A stretch of DNA of 64,000 bases from Coriaria nepalensis (lineage: Eukaryota > Streptophyta > Magnoliopsida > Cucurbitales > Coriariaceae). The position numbers were made by a program, and so were the translations under genes. The stretch is taken from positions 11,217,001 to 11,281,000 of the forward strand of contig CP114487.1 of the NCBI GenBank assembly GCA_027186245.1. Reading direction: 5' to 3'. Shown piece after piece: positions 53,873-64,000 of this stretch. A model generated the notes under the pieces. The model did no database searches, was not told where the DNA came from, and saw only the letters and a program-made list of their open reading frames with translations. Every line of letters starts with the position of its first letter. Position 1 is the first letter of the stretch.

Positions 53873-54508
53873 TCAAAGATAATCAGCCTTGAACATGACG
53901 GATAGTCGACTAGGTCTAGGCTGGAAATCACCTCTCCTCTTCTGGTGGTGCGAAGAAGGCCGAATAAGTGCTGTCAACGCTCTCTGAACCCACTCTCCTT
54001 CCACGCTACCGATCCGAACAAGTGAATTCTTCATAGCAGATCTACGCATATTCAAACGGTTGGACGGATAGGACGCTGACTGTTGGTGTCCCCCACTGCT
54101 TGATGTATGCTTATGGAGACTGCAACGGAACGAGCCAGGATGCGTCGTAGGCGAGCACATACAGTTCTTCTTAGGCGCAGAGATCGGACCATTGTGCTTG
54201 GAGGCGGCGATAGATCGCTTCGGAGATAAGGAACGGAGATCAATGGAGAATCGGAAGGACTGAGCTAGTGAAGAGGAATTATAAACGTTGACGCGAGTAG
54301 GTGAGGCAGAACGATGGTGATGTAATTGATCTACATGGTTCTGAAAGAAAGTGGATGGAGGTGAGTGAAAACTAGAGCTAGACGAGGAAGCAAAGGCTGA
54401 GGATGAAGATGACGACGAAATCGGAGAGTAAAATCTTCCAGAAGGTGAAAGCGAGCGGAGAACTGGTCCGCTGTTTCTCCTTGTCCTTGATGATGAAGAA
54501 ATAGGCAT
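53873..54508 (-). CDS. Plant serine-rich protein
   Basis: This is an intronless 211-residue protein of the plant serine-rich protein family (At5g11090 and At5g25280 from memory), function unknown. The N-terminal half is almost only Ser with Arg, Pro and His (RRNSGPVLRSLSPSGRFYSP). A conserved central Cys/His patch, CMCSPTTHPGSFRCSLHKH (about 122-140), could bind a metal but has not been shown to. The conserved C-terminal block is MRRSAMKNSLVRIGSVEG followed by EWVQRALTALIRPSSHHQ and FQPRPSRLS. The sequence is rich in Arg-x-x-Ser sites, suggesting phosphorylation. The ATG at 54508 is the first in the frame. Confidence 0.9.
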   Translation of the reverse strand: MPISSSSRTRRNSGPVLRSLSPSGRFYSPISSSSSSSAFASSSSSSFHSPPSTFFQNHVDQLHHHRSASPTRVNVYNSSSLAQSFRFSIDLRSLSPKRSIAASKHNGPISAPKKNCMCSPTTHPGSFRCSLHKHTSSSGGHQQSASYPSNRLNMRRSAMKNSLVRIGSVEGEWVQRALTALIRPSSHHQKRRGDFQPRPSRLSVMFKADYL

Positions 54509-55166
54509 GGCAGAAGAACAACGGAAGCTAGAGATTCTTTTTCCCTATAGGGCCCCTTCGGGAGTTCGATTTGGCAAACATAACGAGACTCGAAAGCTTG
54601 ATTTATAGTTGGGAGAAAGACGGGGTTGATTGTAAATAAGTGCACGGAGGAAGGTCGTTTGTTTCGAATGGGAGGAGTCAGTTAACTCAACCATGGTGAG
54701 GTTAGGGTTTCGTAACTTCTGTTTGAGTCGTTGTGTTGGGATTCTGATCCAACGGCTGGTACGATGTTGACTGCACAAGGCGACGAAAGATGGAGCGGTT
54801 CGTCGACCGGCCTTTCGGGCAGCCCGATTTTGGAAAAACGGTCAGAATGTGTGAAAGTACGAGAAAACCTTGTCCGTGATCCTACTACAGTCTAATCTGG
54901 AAAGAAGATAAAATGGGGAAAATTCATGTGATGGTGAAAAAACTCCAAACTGGATTTCACGTTGTTACAAGTATATTCCGGATCCTTTAGACCCACCTCG
55001 ACACATACACATGTTGGAATTAATCCGTATTAACTCAGTAATTAATAGGTGATTTAAATCTAATTATCTGTATTAATAATGATGTCGGAAAAATTATCTG
55101 TATTAACTCAGTAATTAATAATTATCTGTATTAAGACCAAATCGATGTCGGAAAAAAAGCCTTCGA
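54509..55166. other. Intergenic spacer
   Basis: The promoter and 5' UTR of the serine-rich gene lie at the left, with a gttagggtttcg telo-box-like element near 54700. The 3' UTR of the membrane protein lies at the right. A short imperfect repeat around taattaataggtgatt and attatctgtattaa is seen at 55030-55140. No gene is seen. Confidence 0.6.
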
Positions 55167-57629
55167 TTAATGATGTTGCATCTGCTTGTCGCCTTCAAAT
55201 TCTTCATGTACTGTCCCACCCTTCACCGCCTCTTTAGAGGTGTTTTTACCATAAAGACGATGTTGCCTTTCCCTACCATAAATGACCCAAAATATGAGAG
55301 ACAACATGACCGCAGTAGAAACTATCACCAATCCAACATAAACCCATCTGCTGTATCTCATCAGACCCGGACACTGATCCCGGAATATGTCGTTAAATGT
55401 ACTCCTCGCGAAACCGCAGTCCTCTAGCTCGACTAGAGATGGACCATAAGTAAACAGAGCATAGCTTATGTTCACTCCACCTATCATCTGATCATACAAC
55501 GTAGGAGTCAAACGACCCGTCGTAATGCATATATCCATATCCGTAACCTTGCAGACATAGTTTTCCCACACCTGCTCGAATCACATTAAAATTTTAATTA
55601 TAATTAAAATTTTAATAAGAAAATATTACTAATATATATGTATGCAATGGACTGACTTCTGGTGCGGTTCTGAGGTCTACTTCAGTTGAGTCGCAAGATC
55701 GGTCAGTGAAGTCGGGCCGGAAGGGGTTGCATAGGAGAGGGACTAATGGGCCGGACTGGTTGAAGTACATGGGCTTGAAATTGGGGGAGAAGTTTATGTT
55801 GGAGACGTTAGTCAGCACCTGGTTGACCAAATCCACCAGCTGAGAGCTGACTTCTTTGCTTCTTAGAATGGTTTCTTCGGCAGTTGAATTGTCAACGCAG
55901 GTGAGGATGTCGTCTAGCGCTGTATGAGCACTTGGGTTTTGGACCCATTCGTTCATTGCAACACAAGTATCTCCAGCCACGCTACATTCCAAGTGAAATC
56001 ACAAACAAAAAGATAATGTCAGATTTTCCGATCTGATTCGATTGAACCGTACGAGGTTTCGGCCGTAGTAAAACTTACTTGTGGAGCATAAGGAAAGTTC
56101 CGGATACAAGAAATGTTCCAGTAACAACTATCCAGCCAGTGATCACTAATCTGCAATTAACGTACGTTAATATAGCATAAAGAACAGTTGAATCCAAATA
56201 ACAAATAGGATCGAAATGTATTGATCTCTTGCTCACATGTATACCAGAAGCTGCATGCCGAGAATCGAAAATACTGGGGAAGATTAATCAGTACAATTAG
56301 AGTATGAAATTTGAAGACGATGATGAGCTCATATGAGGTAATTTAAATTCTTACAGAGTCCAAGAAATGACAAGACGAGAGCAATGGCTGCAACAATTAT
56401 AAGCGACAATCGACTGCATGTATAAGGGAGAAGAACATGTTGATGATCAACTTAAAGATGAAAATTAAGATTTCAAAAAATCATTTAAATGATAACTCAT
56501 TTAGTTTACATGGAATCGAGCAGGTGTTTGATGTCATCAGAACTCTCCAACGTTCGGTCAGAAACGGTTCGAGCCGTAGAGTTAATTTTTGCACCGATAA
56601 TGTCGATATCAGTTTGAACATTCGCCGGTAAAAAGACCTGATCCACTGCGGTTCTCTTAGCGGCAGTTAGATAATCCGAGACGGTTGTAAGTTTCTCAAC
56701 CGTTGAATCTGCCTGATGGATAACATAACCCAACGTTTTGAACGTGCTAGTGTGAAACTTTTTCTGGCCAGTATACAGGACAACACATCCTATGCTGTAA
56801 CATGACCGGACAAATAACAATACGATCATGATCAGCTCAGGTAAGGGAGACTAAATTCATAAAGGAAACAAATTGAAAGTGAGAGGAGAAACAAGTGTTC
56901 ACATTGCGGCGATGGTGAAGAGAAGAAGGAAGATAAGGGAAAGAGCATAAGCCTTTTGCGAATAGTCGTAAGTTTTGGTCTCAGTAAAGAAGTAACATAA
57001 GAAGATGACCAATAAACAGATTCCGAAACCTAAAAACCAGGCGGCCGCAATGGCGAATAGAGGAGCTGCAGTGAATCCGACAGACTGCATTTTTCCAGAA
57101 ATAAATGAAAAAAATTTTTTGTGAAGAAATCTTGTAGTTTCTACTAAAATTCTTCTTATGTTAGCAGATAAAAGAAATCACATACAGCCCAGTAATGATG
57201 GTCCTTAAGGTTCCAACCACCTGCGTACATATCGAAGCCATTAAGTGGATCTTTCCGACGAGTTCTCTGAGAGGCCAATGCAAGCAATGGGTACTGCTCA
57301 TCAACTGGTTCGCTACTGGGTCCCTCCACTGTAAGCCTTCTTGAACTTTTTGATCTGCTCGAAACCTCTCCATCAAAAAGCTCTTGCTCATCTACCCACC
57401 ACTCTGTAAAAAAAAAGAGAAGAATTTAAGAAAAGGGATTTTTACAGTTTACAGAATGGCGAAAAGGGAGTTGTTACAGTAGTAGAGTACCTGAAGTGGG
57501 TAGTGTTTGGGAGGGAGGAAAGTGAAGATGATCTGAAGCATGCGAGAAGGAAAATAAAGTGGATGGAAGAAAGAGGAGGAGGAACGTGGCCACAAGTGAG
57601 AATGGCAGCACTGAGCTCAAACGTGACAT
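55167..57629 (-). CDS. Multi-pass plant transmembrane protein (At2g25270-like, tweety-like topology)
   Basis: Nine exons give 573 residues: 57629-57491, 57403-57186, 57084-56903, 56794-56510, 56413-56355, 56273-56237, 56150-56079, 55981-55657 and 55571-55167. A signal peptide (FSLVATFLLLFLPSTLFSFS) is followed by an exposed segment. Two membrane spans come next (AAPLFAIAAAWFLGFGICLL; ALSLIFLLLFTIAAIIGCVV), then a loop with heptads (DSTVEKLTTVSDYLTAAKRT). Two more spans follow (LSLIIVAAIALVLSFLGLLF; LVITGWIVVTGTFLVSGTFL), then a Cys-rich extracytoplasmic region and a last span (VYVGLVIVSTAVMLSLIFWV) before a short tail. This five-span plan with Cys pairs resembles the tweety/TTYH family. The position near PHOX matches At2g25270/At2g25290. 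Function is unknown. Two exons (59 and 37 bp) are too short to stand out as open frames, but the phases agree. Confidence 0.88.
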
Positions 57630-58307
57630 TTTTCCAGTAATGGCGAAGTGGAGTTTGATGAGGAAACAAACAGAGAGATTATGAAGGGGTAAGAGAAATG
57701 GTAATTAGTAAAAGGTGGAAGGAATCTGCGTTGGAAGGATACACAATTTTTCAACATTTTCCATGACGAAATTACCCCGATACATTTTGCTGGCCGTTCA
57801 AATTACAACAGAGAACAACGTTGTAAGAAAGGCGGGAAAAGTAAGGATATTTATGTCAAAGACGATGTTTTCATCGTGGGAGGTAGGGCCCATGGCCAAT
57901 GCGGCCCAGCTAAAAGACCAAATCGGAGAGCCCCGTAATCATCCTGAAGGGCTCGCAGTCCAAGAACTTTCTCCATTTTGTCAAATGTAAGGACTGCACA
58001 ATATAACAAAAAGGCCCCGTGAGGCCCACAAATTCCGTCTATTCCATATTCTCGGCTTTTGCGCCGGTACAAATATTTTCAACGTCGAAGGGGACAACAA
58101 TTTTCTTAAAACGGGCCCACGTTAGTATAAGCAACCTGGCAGGGCAGGAGGGAAGAAGAACGTGGGCTGGATGATCAACAGGCCCAATATTTTTGTATGT
58201 CCTTATTCCTTAAGCAGCCCAAAGAGTTTCTTTGGTATGATCCAGAATCAAAGTTTGATCCAGTATTCTAGTTCAGTTCGATTCCATTACTCTACATGGT
58301 ACAAAGT

Positions 58308-58339
<32 letters not shown>

Positions 58340-58522
58340 TTTATTTGTATATAAATTTTATAATACTTTTTGGATTGTGTTACAGAATAGTAAACAGCAT
58401 ACCATATTAATACCAGAAATTGGGTATGAACACACCTACGAACTATTATTTTACTCGGACTGATGAAACCCTGTAGAAGGTAAAGTTATCATCTTTTTTC
58501 TTTTTCTTTTTATTTTTTGAAA
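57630..58522. other. Intergenic spacer
   Basis: This is promoter-side sequence of the membrane protein, a TA run at about 58309-58336, and the 3' UTR side of the first TPD1-like gene. No gene is seen. Confidence 0.6.
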
Positions 58523-59011
58523 TCAACAGGAAACAACGGAGTCGTGGGGCAAGAGAAGGAATGGAGGATCCCAAGCATATGAGAAGGAAACGGAGGCGAA
58601 CGCTGCAAAGGAAGTGCCATTTAGAAGAAGGCAGTCGTCACCTTGCTTGAGTAGAACAGATGGGTCTATATTTTCAACGCTCTGAAAATCCTTGCATGAT
58701 AATTTAATGGAGCTCTGTGGGCATCTGCAGTTGTTGATGACTGTCACGTTCCACTCTGGCTTCCCGCCGATCTCTCTCCCGCTCCTCACTGTTCCTATGT
58801 TTATGTTCTCCAAACTGCAGTCTGCGCTATGGCCTGTTACACACAACACAGACAGAGAGATATATAGATTATATATATATGTAGAAGAAGAAGAAGAAGA
58901 AGAAGAAGAAGAAGAAGAAGAGAGTATTCGTATTGAAATATATATAAAACCGTTTCTAAAGAGACCCAGAAAAAGGGTTGAGCAAATAAGGAGCTTGATG
59001 AATAAATTCAT
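58523..59011 (-). CDS. TPD1-like small secreted cysteine-rich protein, copy A (intact)
   Basis: Exons 59011-58951 and 58833-58523 give 123 residues. Exon 1 is a signal peptide (MNLFIKLLICSTLFLGLFRN). The mature part has the TPD1-like pattern: CSLENINIGTVRSG, GKPEWNVTVINNCRCPQS, LSCKDFQSVENIDPS, DDCLLLNG, then FSYAWDPPF and a C-terminal Cys. TPD1 of Arabidopsis is a secreted ligand of the EMS1 receptor kinase in anthers. The short relatives clustered at At4g32090-32110 (from memory) have no firm role, and database labels such as glycosyltransferase for them are misleading. This copy has all six expected cysteines and an uninterrupted frame. Its intron contains the (GAA)n run at 58883-58923. 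The two other copies lie upstream on the same strand. Confidence 0.88.
   Translation of the reverse strand: MNLFIKLLICSTLFLGLFRNGFIYISIRILSSSSSSSSSSSSSTYIYNLYISLSVLCVTGHSADCSLENINIGTVRSGREIGGKPEWNVTVINNCRCPQSSIKLSCKDFQSVENIDPSVLLKQGDDCLLLNGTSFAAFASVSFSYAWDPPFLLLPHDSVVSC
58883..58923. repeat. (GAA)n microsatellite in the TPD1-like copy A intron
   Basis: About 13 perfect GAA units lie inside the 117-bp intron. On the minus strand they form a CT-rich polypyrimidine stretch between donor and acceptor. Confidence 0.9.
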
Positions 59012-59412
59012 GGCTGGCTTTTGGTGAAGAGATATTGTGGAAATGGTCGGATAATCGATTACTGATTAGAGATTAGAGAATTCTGTTGGAGAATTGTGGC
59101 TAATTATATATGGAGTAGGAGATGTATGTATTGGGACCCACCGGAGTTTTACGAAGCTGATTGTGGACTGGACTGGACCGGACCGGACCGGACCGGACAG
59201 AGGGGAATAATTAATTATTCAGCAATGGATTAGGACCACACCTTAAATTTTGACCTTTAAAAAAAAAAAAAAAATTAATTTTCAGATAATCTTAATTAAT
59301 TACGTTACCAAAAACATAATTTTGTTTTTGAATACTTACCTAATCTTCATTTTTTGCAATTTAATAATTTCATTAAATTCCAAATTGAACGTTTCCTCTC
59401 TCTGTATTATTA

Positions 59413-59487
<75 letters not shown>

Positions 59488-60153
59488 TAAATTATGAACG
59501 ACCATAAGCAGAGAAAACAACACATAATATTATGAATCAAAAGTGTAGATATATAAAGACACAAATTTTCCACATTCACAAAAGTTATATTTAAAGCAAC
59601 TAAACCCAAATTGAAATCCTAAGATGAACCCAATTTAGAAAGACATACATCATAATACATGCACCCTGGCCCGACAGGCAGCAATGGTTGATTAGTACAA
59701 AACCGATCAAGCAAATAACGACAGCTCATACTCATATGATTCCGTGTGTTATTAAGATAATAGTCCCTAAAGCCTAAAGCTACATCTTCCTTTTTAACAA
59801 GAAGAAGATAGATTTAAAATGGGTCCAACCTTAGCTGGAATTGATCGTCGACTTAGCTAGAAGATAACACAACTCCATCATCTTCTTACATGATACAACT
59901 TACTTTATCTTTTCAACCATCTTCTCTCTTGTATGTCATCTTATCGGGACGTCTCTCTAACTAGATGTTTGTAAAAAGCTTATTGTATTAGTACCTAATC
60001 TAAATTCTTTATTGATCACCAGTACCCACTTTGATAACGACCACAAGAGTTTAAGAACAAAATCTCATCGTATATTATTCTCTGATTAAGACACGATGAT
60101 CTCAGATCCTCAAAATTACATGCATGAAAACATAAAAATCATAGGGGGATTAA
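59012..60153. other. Spacer between TPD1-like copies A and B
   Basis: No gene is supported. Simple repeats: GGACT/GGACC pentamers (about 59165-59199), a poly-A run (about 59259-59274) and a mixed ATT/ATTT microsatellite (59406-59488). The segment near 60153 should be the 3' UTR of copy B. Confidence 0.6.
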
Positions 60154-60453
60154 CTAGTTAGTGAGGCTCAGAACATCGTCAGCAGAACAAGCAACTTGTG
60201 AGGAAATGGGTCTGAATGTAAACCGGGGATCCCATGCAAACGTGAAGTTGAAGAAAGTTTTTAAGAAAATATGAGCGCCGTTGTTAAGCAAGCATTCGTC
60301 TCCGATCACATTTCCGATCGTAGGGTCGATGCTTTGAGTGGACTGAAATCCAGTGCAGTTCAACTTCACTTGTAATTGCGAGCATGGACAATCGTTTGTG
60401 ATATTCACTTTCCCTTCCGTAGCACCGTGAATATGATGAAACCTAGTTCTTGT
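60154..60453 (-). pseudogene. TPD1-like copy B, partial (no signal-peptide exon found)
   Basis: The frame from an acceptor-like tttttatcag at 60454 to the TAA at 60154 carries the second half of a TPD1-like protein: ITNDCPCSQLQVKLNCTGFQ, IDPTIGNVIGDECLLNNGA and NFTFAWDPRFTFRPISSQVAC. The N-terminal part is poor. The first conserved Cys-x-x-x-x-Ile block is absent and the conserved Pro-Glu-Trp is Thr-Glu-Gly. Upstream to 60780 I cannot find a signal-peptide exon with a matching donor; MHVFLSFFLLYLYYNH at 60749 runs into a stop. It could be a pseudogene, or a gene whose first exon I failed to recognise. Confidence 0.5.
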
Positions 60454-60809
60454 CTGATAAAAAGTTTTCAAACCCCCTCGTCTGAAACTCTTAACACGTG
60501 TAAAAAAATATATAATTTCAATTTGAAAGACTTTGCAGAGAAGATGATTCTGATGATAATATCTTATATTTATTAGATTTTTATTTGATAACTCTCAAGT
60601 TCTCTAATCGTTAATGGATGTCATCGGCAACCATTATTGAATCTCGAGGGATCCAACTCTAATTTGCCCGTATTAAAGCCCGATTGTACAAATACATACT
60701 AATGATTATAATATAGATATAAGAGGAAGAAAGAAAGAAATACATGCATGCAAGGTGCAACTGCGAGTCTGCGAATAACATAACAATGACGGAAATGATC
60801 AATTATTAA

Positions 60810-61275
60810 TCAATGATACATGGAAAAGAAGGTTCGGAGTAAAAAGGCCGGAAAGAAAATGGTTGGTCCCATGCATAATTGAAATTGAAAGAGGAACTGG
60901 CGGCGATGGGTAGCACTATTTACGAGACAGACTCCGCCGGAAATGCTCGATTGAGAAGAGTCAACTTCTTCGCCGGTCCTAAAGCTGGCACAGTCTAGTT
61001 TGACGTCTGACTGAGGGCAATGCCGACAGTTATTAGTGACCGTCGCCTTCCACTCTGGCTTGCCTCGAACTTGAAAACCCGTCGCCAATTGGCTTATGGT
61101 AATGTTAGCCCATGAGCATATACTGCAATTGCCTAATGATCGCAAAATCTTGTTAAAAATACTTAAATCTGTCAAGAAAATGAGCAGCTTATAGCATATA
61201 GAATGTGTTTATTATACCTTGGGCAACGAGAGCGAAGATGAGAACAGCATAGAGAAATTTGAGCCAGACAGCCAT
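60810..61275 (-). CDS. TPD1-like copy C with frameshifted C-terminus
   Basis: Exons 61275-61218 and 61132-60810 give 126 residues. Exon 1 encodes the signal peptide MAVWLKFLYAVLIFALVAQG. The mature part has CSWANITISQLATGFQVRGK, then PEWKATVTNNC, QSDVKLDCASF and GGVCLVNSATHRRQFLFQF, as expected. After that the conserved Tyr-Ala-Trp-Asp block is not in frame: it is found in the next frame (FNYAWDQPFSFRPF), so one base appears to have been gained near 60885. The protein as read ends FFSMYH instead. The damage is limited to the last third, so the gene may be freshly inactivated or may make a secreted variant without the Trp-Asp block. Confidence 0.75.
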
Positions 61276-61969
61276 TGTTAGCACCACGAACTGTTCTGTT
61301 TTTCTTTACACTTGTCTTGTAGCATGTGATGCAATGACTTGAAAATGGTTCTGATTTATAGTAGTTCTAAAGCAAAATACTCATCCCAGAAGAGTCGCGC
61401 AAATCTGGATCCAGATCACTTTGTTGCATCCCTGAATTCTCACTTTTTTCCAAAAAGTGACAAGAGAATGAATCACTCATGAACACTGCTTGAATGAAAC
61501 TTGAATGATAAAGCAGATATTAGGTGAACTGAAGAAGATCATCATTAAACATGATTAGATTCATAATTATAAGGTCAAGAGTGTTAATGATAGTAATAAC
61601 CCATCATAAATATTCAACCGTGACCTATAGATCAAAATCGTCGACACAACAATTGAGATTTTTATACAATCAAACATACTTTCAGTTTTCTCGACCTGGA
61701 AATAAAAAGAAAACATTTATCCAATTACATTTGCCCTCAATTCTCAAAACCTGTTCACGAACAAATTGACCGTATGATTTCATTTATACACTTTTGAAAA
61801 TAGATATATGTTCTGTCGATGTTTTCTCGTTTGCCAAACGCCTGAATCACTAGCACAGATAATTTTTTACATGTTCGACCGGAATTTTTTGCATTCCAAT
61901 CAGAATTGGTAATGAACAAAATCAGTTTAGCCAAAACAAACACAGATCAAAAAGAGCATACAGAAAATG
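61276..61969. other. Intergenic spacer
   Basis: This contains the promoter side of TPD1-like copy C and the 3' UTR of the EamA transporter. No gene is seen. Confidence 0.6.
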
Positions 61970-63639
61970 CTATAAACCAAGCTTCTTTGAAAACCAGTCT
62001 GAAAGATTAGCGATTACAAATCCTGCAAATACCTGCAAAAATACCACCCAATATGACATTTTTATAACCCTGGAAAAAAATAAAAATAAAAATTGTTGTT
62101 AATTCATTTCGGGTTAAATGGATTTTACAGATCAGATCATAAATACCTGGGTTGAGCCGAGAATGTAAATGGAAGAGTAATGACGGCCGTGGATTACCAT
62201 ATCAGCCAACATAGCCAGAGGGATTGTAAGGGACATGCCCAAAGTGGCTACTAATGGTGTGGTCCATACAACACATAGTGCCCTGTTTCCAAAAGACAAA
62301 TATCAGATCAAAACAACAGAGTGGATAAATATGAAGTATTTGTTTTATTGCATATTTGCAAGAGCATACATACCAGAAATAGTCAGATAGGACGCTACCA
62401 ACAAGGCCGTTTGCTATAACAACTTCATCCATTTTAGCAGAGTGAGGGATCGTAAACTTGGGTTCTATTCCTAATGCTGTTAATGGCCAATCTGAGATAT
62501 TTATATTAATATGTCAGAGAGATCAGAACATAGAAATTTGGAAGTTGAGAGAATTATTAAGAATACAATATATACTTACCGAGCCACCATAGTGCTACAA
62601 GAGTAAACAATCCGATATATCCAAACAATTTTTGGACATCAACCCTTTCTCCTTCTTCTCCACAAAACTTTTTTAAAAGCACTGTGTAACAATGATATTG
62701 AGTTGTTAGTCCTTACCTAATTATTATTTTCGTACATATAACAAATCAGAGAAGGTAATGAATAGGACTGGATATTTTTCTGACCTGTGAATAGACCATA
62801 TGACATTGCAGATAGAAGGCCGAAGATATCTCCAGAAATAGAATGCTTCCCTTTGCTGAAGAACAATTGAATTTTACTCTTATCGGCAATAGAGCACAGT
62901 AAAAAAAAAAAACTCTTCGAGTTTAAGGGAAAACTTATGAAGAAGCATTTAACTGTGATTCATCAGCTGCCCATGTTTTTCCTAGAGTTGTCATGGCAAC
63001 ACCCGCCATGCTGACAAAAACAGCAACTACTTTTGCCATGTTTAATGAATCTTGACCCAGAAAGGCTCCTATGAAGAGGGTAAAAAGTCCAGAAGTAGAG
63101 GATAGAACCGTCGTGCTTGCTACACTAGTACGCGCAAGTGCAGCATTAGATAGATACTGCAAAAATAAAGACATAGGCCATTTTAATTGAATCACATTTT
63201 TTTGACTATTTGCAAATCCCACCACTTAAGAATCTCATACCTCTGTTATGAACCAAATGGGCGCAATGTAAAAGCCATAAGTAGCTATTTCCTTGGTTGT
63301 AAGTTCTTTATCTTGCTGCAGAATATATGAATCATCTTTGTGTCTAGAAACTAATGATCTTTCTTCGGCATGAGGTGAAATGTCAACTTCACTGTCCTTT
63401 CTAGTCAAAACTCCTGGAAGACCCAATTCTAATTCTTTCTGCCCACTGATGTAATCTAGAGGAGAACTAAATGCCGCACAAGATTCACTTGTACTTTCCG
63501 CGTTTCTACCGCTCGAAGAGCCACGGTTTAGAAATTTACAAAACCAGTCCTTGAGGAATGCTAGTGGAAGGTAAACTACCATAAGAGAAGCTCCAAGATA
63601 TGTTACTGCAAACGGCTGCTTATAATCTGTATAAATACC
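61970..63639 (-). CDS. EamA/SLC35F-type membrane transporter, C-terminal part (5' end outside window)
   Basis: This is a drug/metabolite-transporter superfamily protein, like At4g32140 from memory. Exons found: 63639-63241, 63156-62939 (or -62954), 62855-62785, 62681-62580, 62491-62374, 62282-62147 and 62032-61970, about 364-369 codons. Paired membrane helices include [94 protein letters not shown] and [17 protein letters not shown]. The EamA-type repeat is seen in [18 protein letters not shown]. It ends in DWFSKKLGL, as in its relatives. The large hydrophilic loop (about 63300-63540) is Ser-rich. The second donor is odd: homology predicts ...NAS|ATAAGT (AT instead of GT at 62938-62937); a weak GT donor at 62953 would remove five residues and keep the frame. 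The start codon lies beyond base 63640, probably outside the window. Confidence 0.85.
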
Positions 63640-64000
63640 CTGTAAAAGCATATACTTAATCGGCATAAACTCTATAATCAGTTTATAAATATCCTTCTCC
63701 TTAGTCAATGTAAACCAGCCTGCCCTTATATGTTAAGTGAATTTGAACAAAGTTCAGCTCCTCATACGTGATACAACTACAACCTATCTACGATCCTATG
63801 CTACTTTATGTTAGTAAATGAGAATAAAGAAAATTCTCTCGAAATAGCTCCTATATTTCTTGAAACTCCATAGACAACTCTTCACCGACAGGGCAGAAAA
63901 TATATTCAAATTTTTAAAAGTGGGTTCAAGTCAAAACAAAATTCACACCATCTTAAATCCAAAATGTGCAGGCAAAGCCAGAGCCAAGAGCTCATTAGAA
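63640..64000 (-). other. Probable intron of the EamA transporter, to the window end
   Basis: The acceptor tttacag at 63642-63640 ends this intron. No exon with the expected N-terminal helix is recognisable up to base 64000. Confidence 0.55.

Overview
The window is nuclear DNA of a flowering plant, most likely a eudicot. Genes have many short GT-AG introns in AT-rich spacers full of microsatellites, and the proteins match plant-only families: type-B response regulator, ERF, class II KNOX, TPD1-like, ALF4 and PICKLE. I cannot name the species.

Layout. 1-2036 (+) is the 3' end of a PICKLE-type CHD3 remodeler. It converges on a type-B ARR of the ARR10/ARR12 clade (2437-4831, -). After an AT-rich spacer come a single C2H2 zinc finger with a C-terminal EAR motif (8325-9170, +), a decayed mitochondrial-glycoprotein (MAM33/p32) pseudogene (11828-12566, -) and an ERF003-like AP2/ERF gene (13805-14541, -). 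A chloroplast-type aspartate aminotransferase (18356-21128, +) reads well in every exon except exon 6, which lacks one base. It converges on a receptor-like kinase (21802-24223, -). Next are a small PNRC-motif protein (27048-27515, +) and a coiled-coil plant protein (28690-31108, +) converging on ALF4/glomulin (31678-35447, -). Head-to-head with ALF4 lies a broken TRS120 (TRAPPII) relic (35978-38050, +). Then come a class II KNOX gene (42637-46354, +), a PHOX TPR-PB1 gene (47618-49829, -), a serine-rich protein (53873-54508, -), a multi-pass membrane protein (55167-57629, -), three tandem TPD1-like genes in different states of decay (58523-61275, -) and the 3' part of an EamA-type transporter (from 61970, -).

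The gene order matches, from memory of Arabidopsis, several duplicated blocks: At2g25170-25290 (PKL, ARR12, RLK, the membrane protein, PHOX1), At4g31920-32140 (ARR10, ASP5, RLK, KNAT5, PHOX4, TPD1-like cluster, EamA), At5g11020-11090 (RLK, ALF4, TRS120, KNAT4, serine-rich) and At5g25160-25280 (ZFP3, ERF003, KNAT3, serine-rich). The window therefore looks like the less fractionated ancestral order, itself now losing genes. At least two clear pseudogenes (TRS120, MAM33), a frameshifted ASP5 and two damaged TPD1-like copies are visible.

I found no new defence-like or operon-like system. The most useful leads are the ongoing gene loss, several non-canonical splice donors (GC, GC and AT), and a short tandem duplication in a KNOX intron that creates an extra splice acceptor with an in-frame 31-codon extension. 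Exon coordinates were derived by hand from splice signals and homology. For the complete genes the exon lengths sum to whole codons, which supports them; ASP5 is the exception, by exactly one base.
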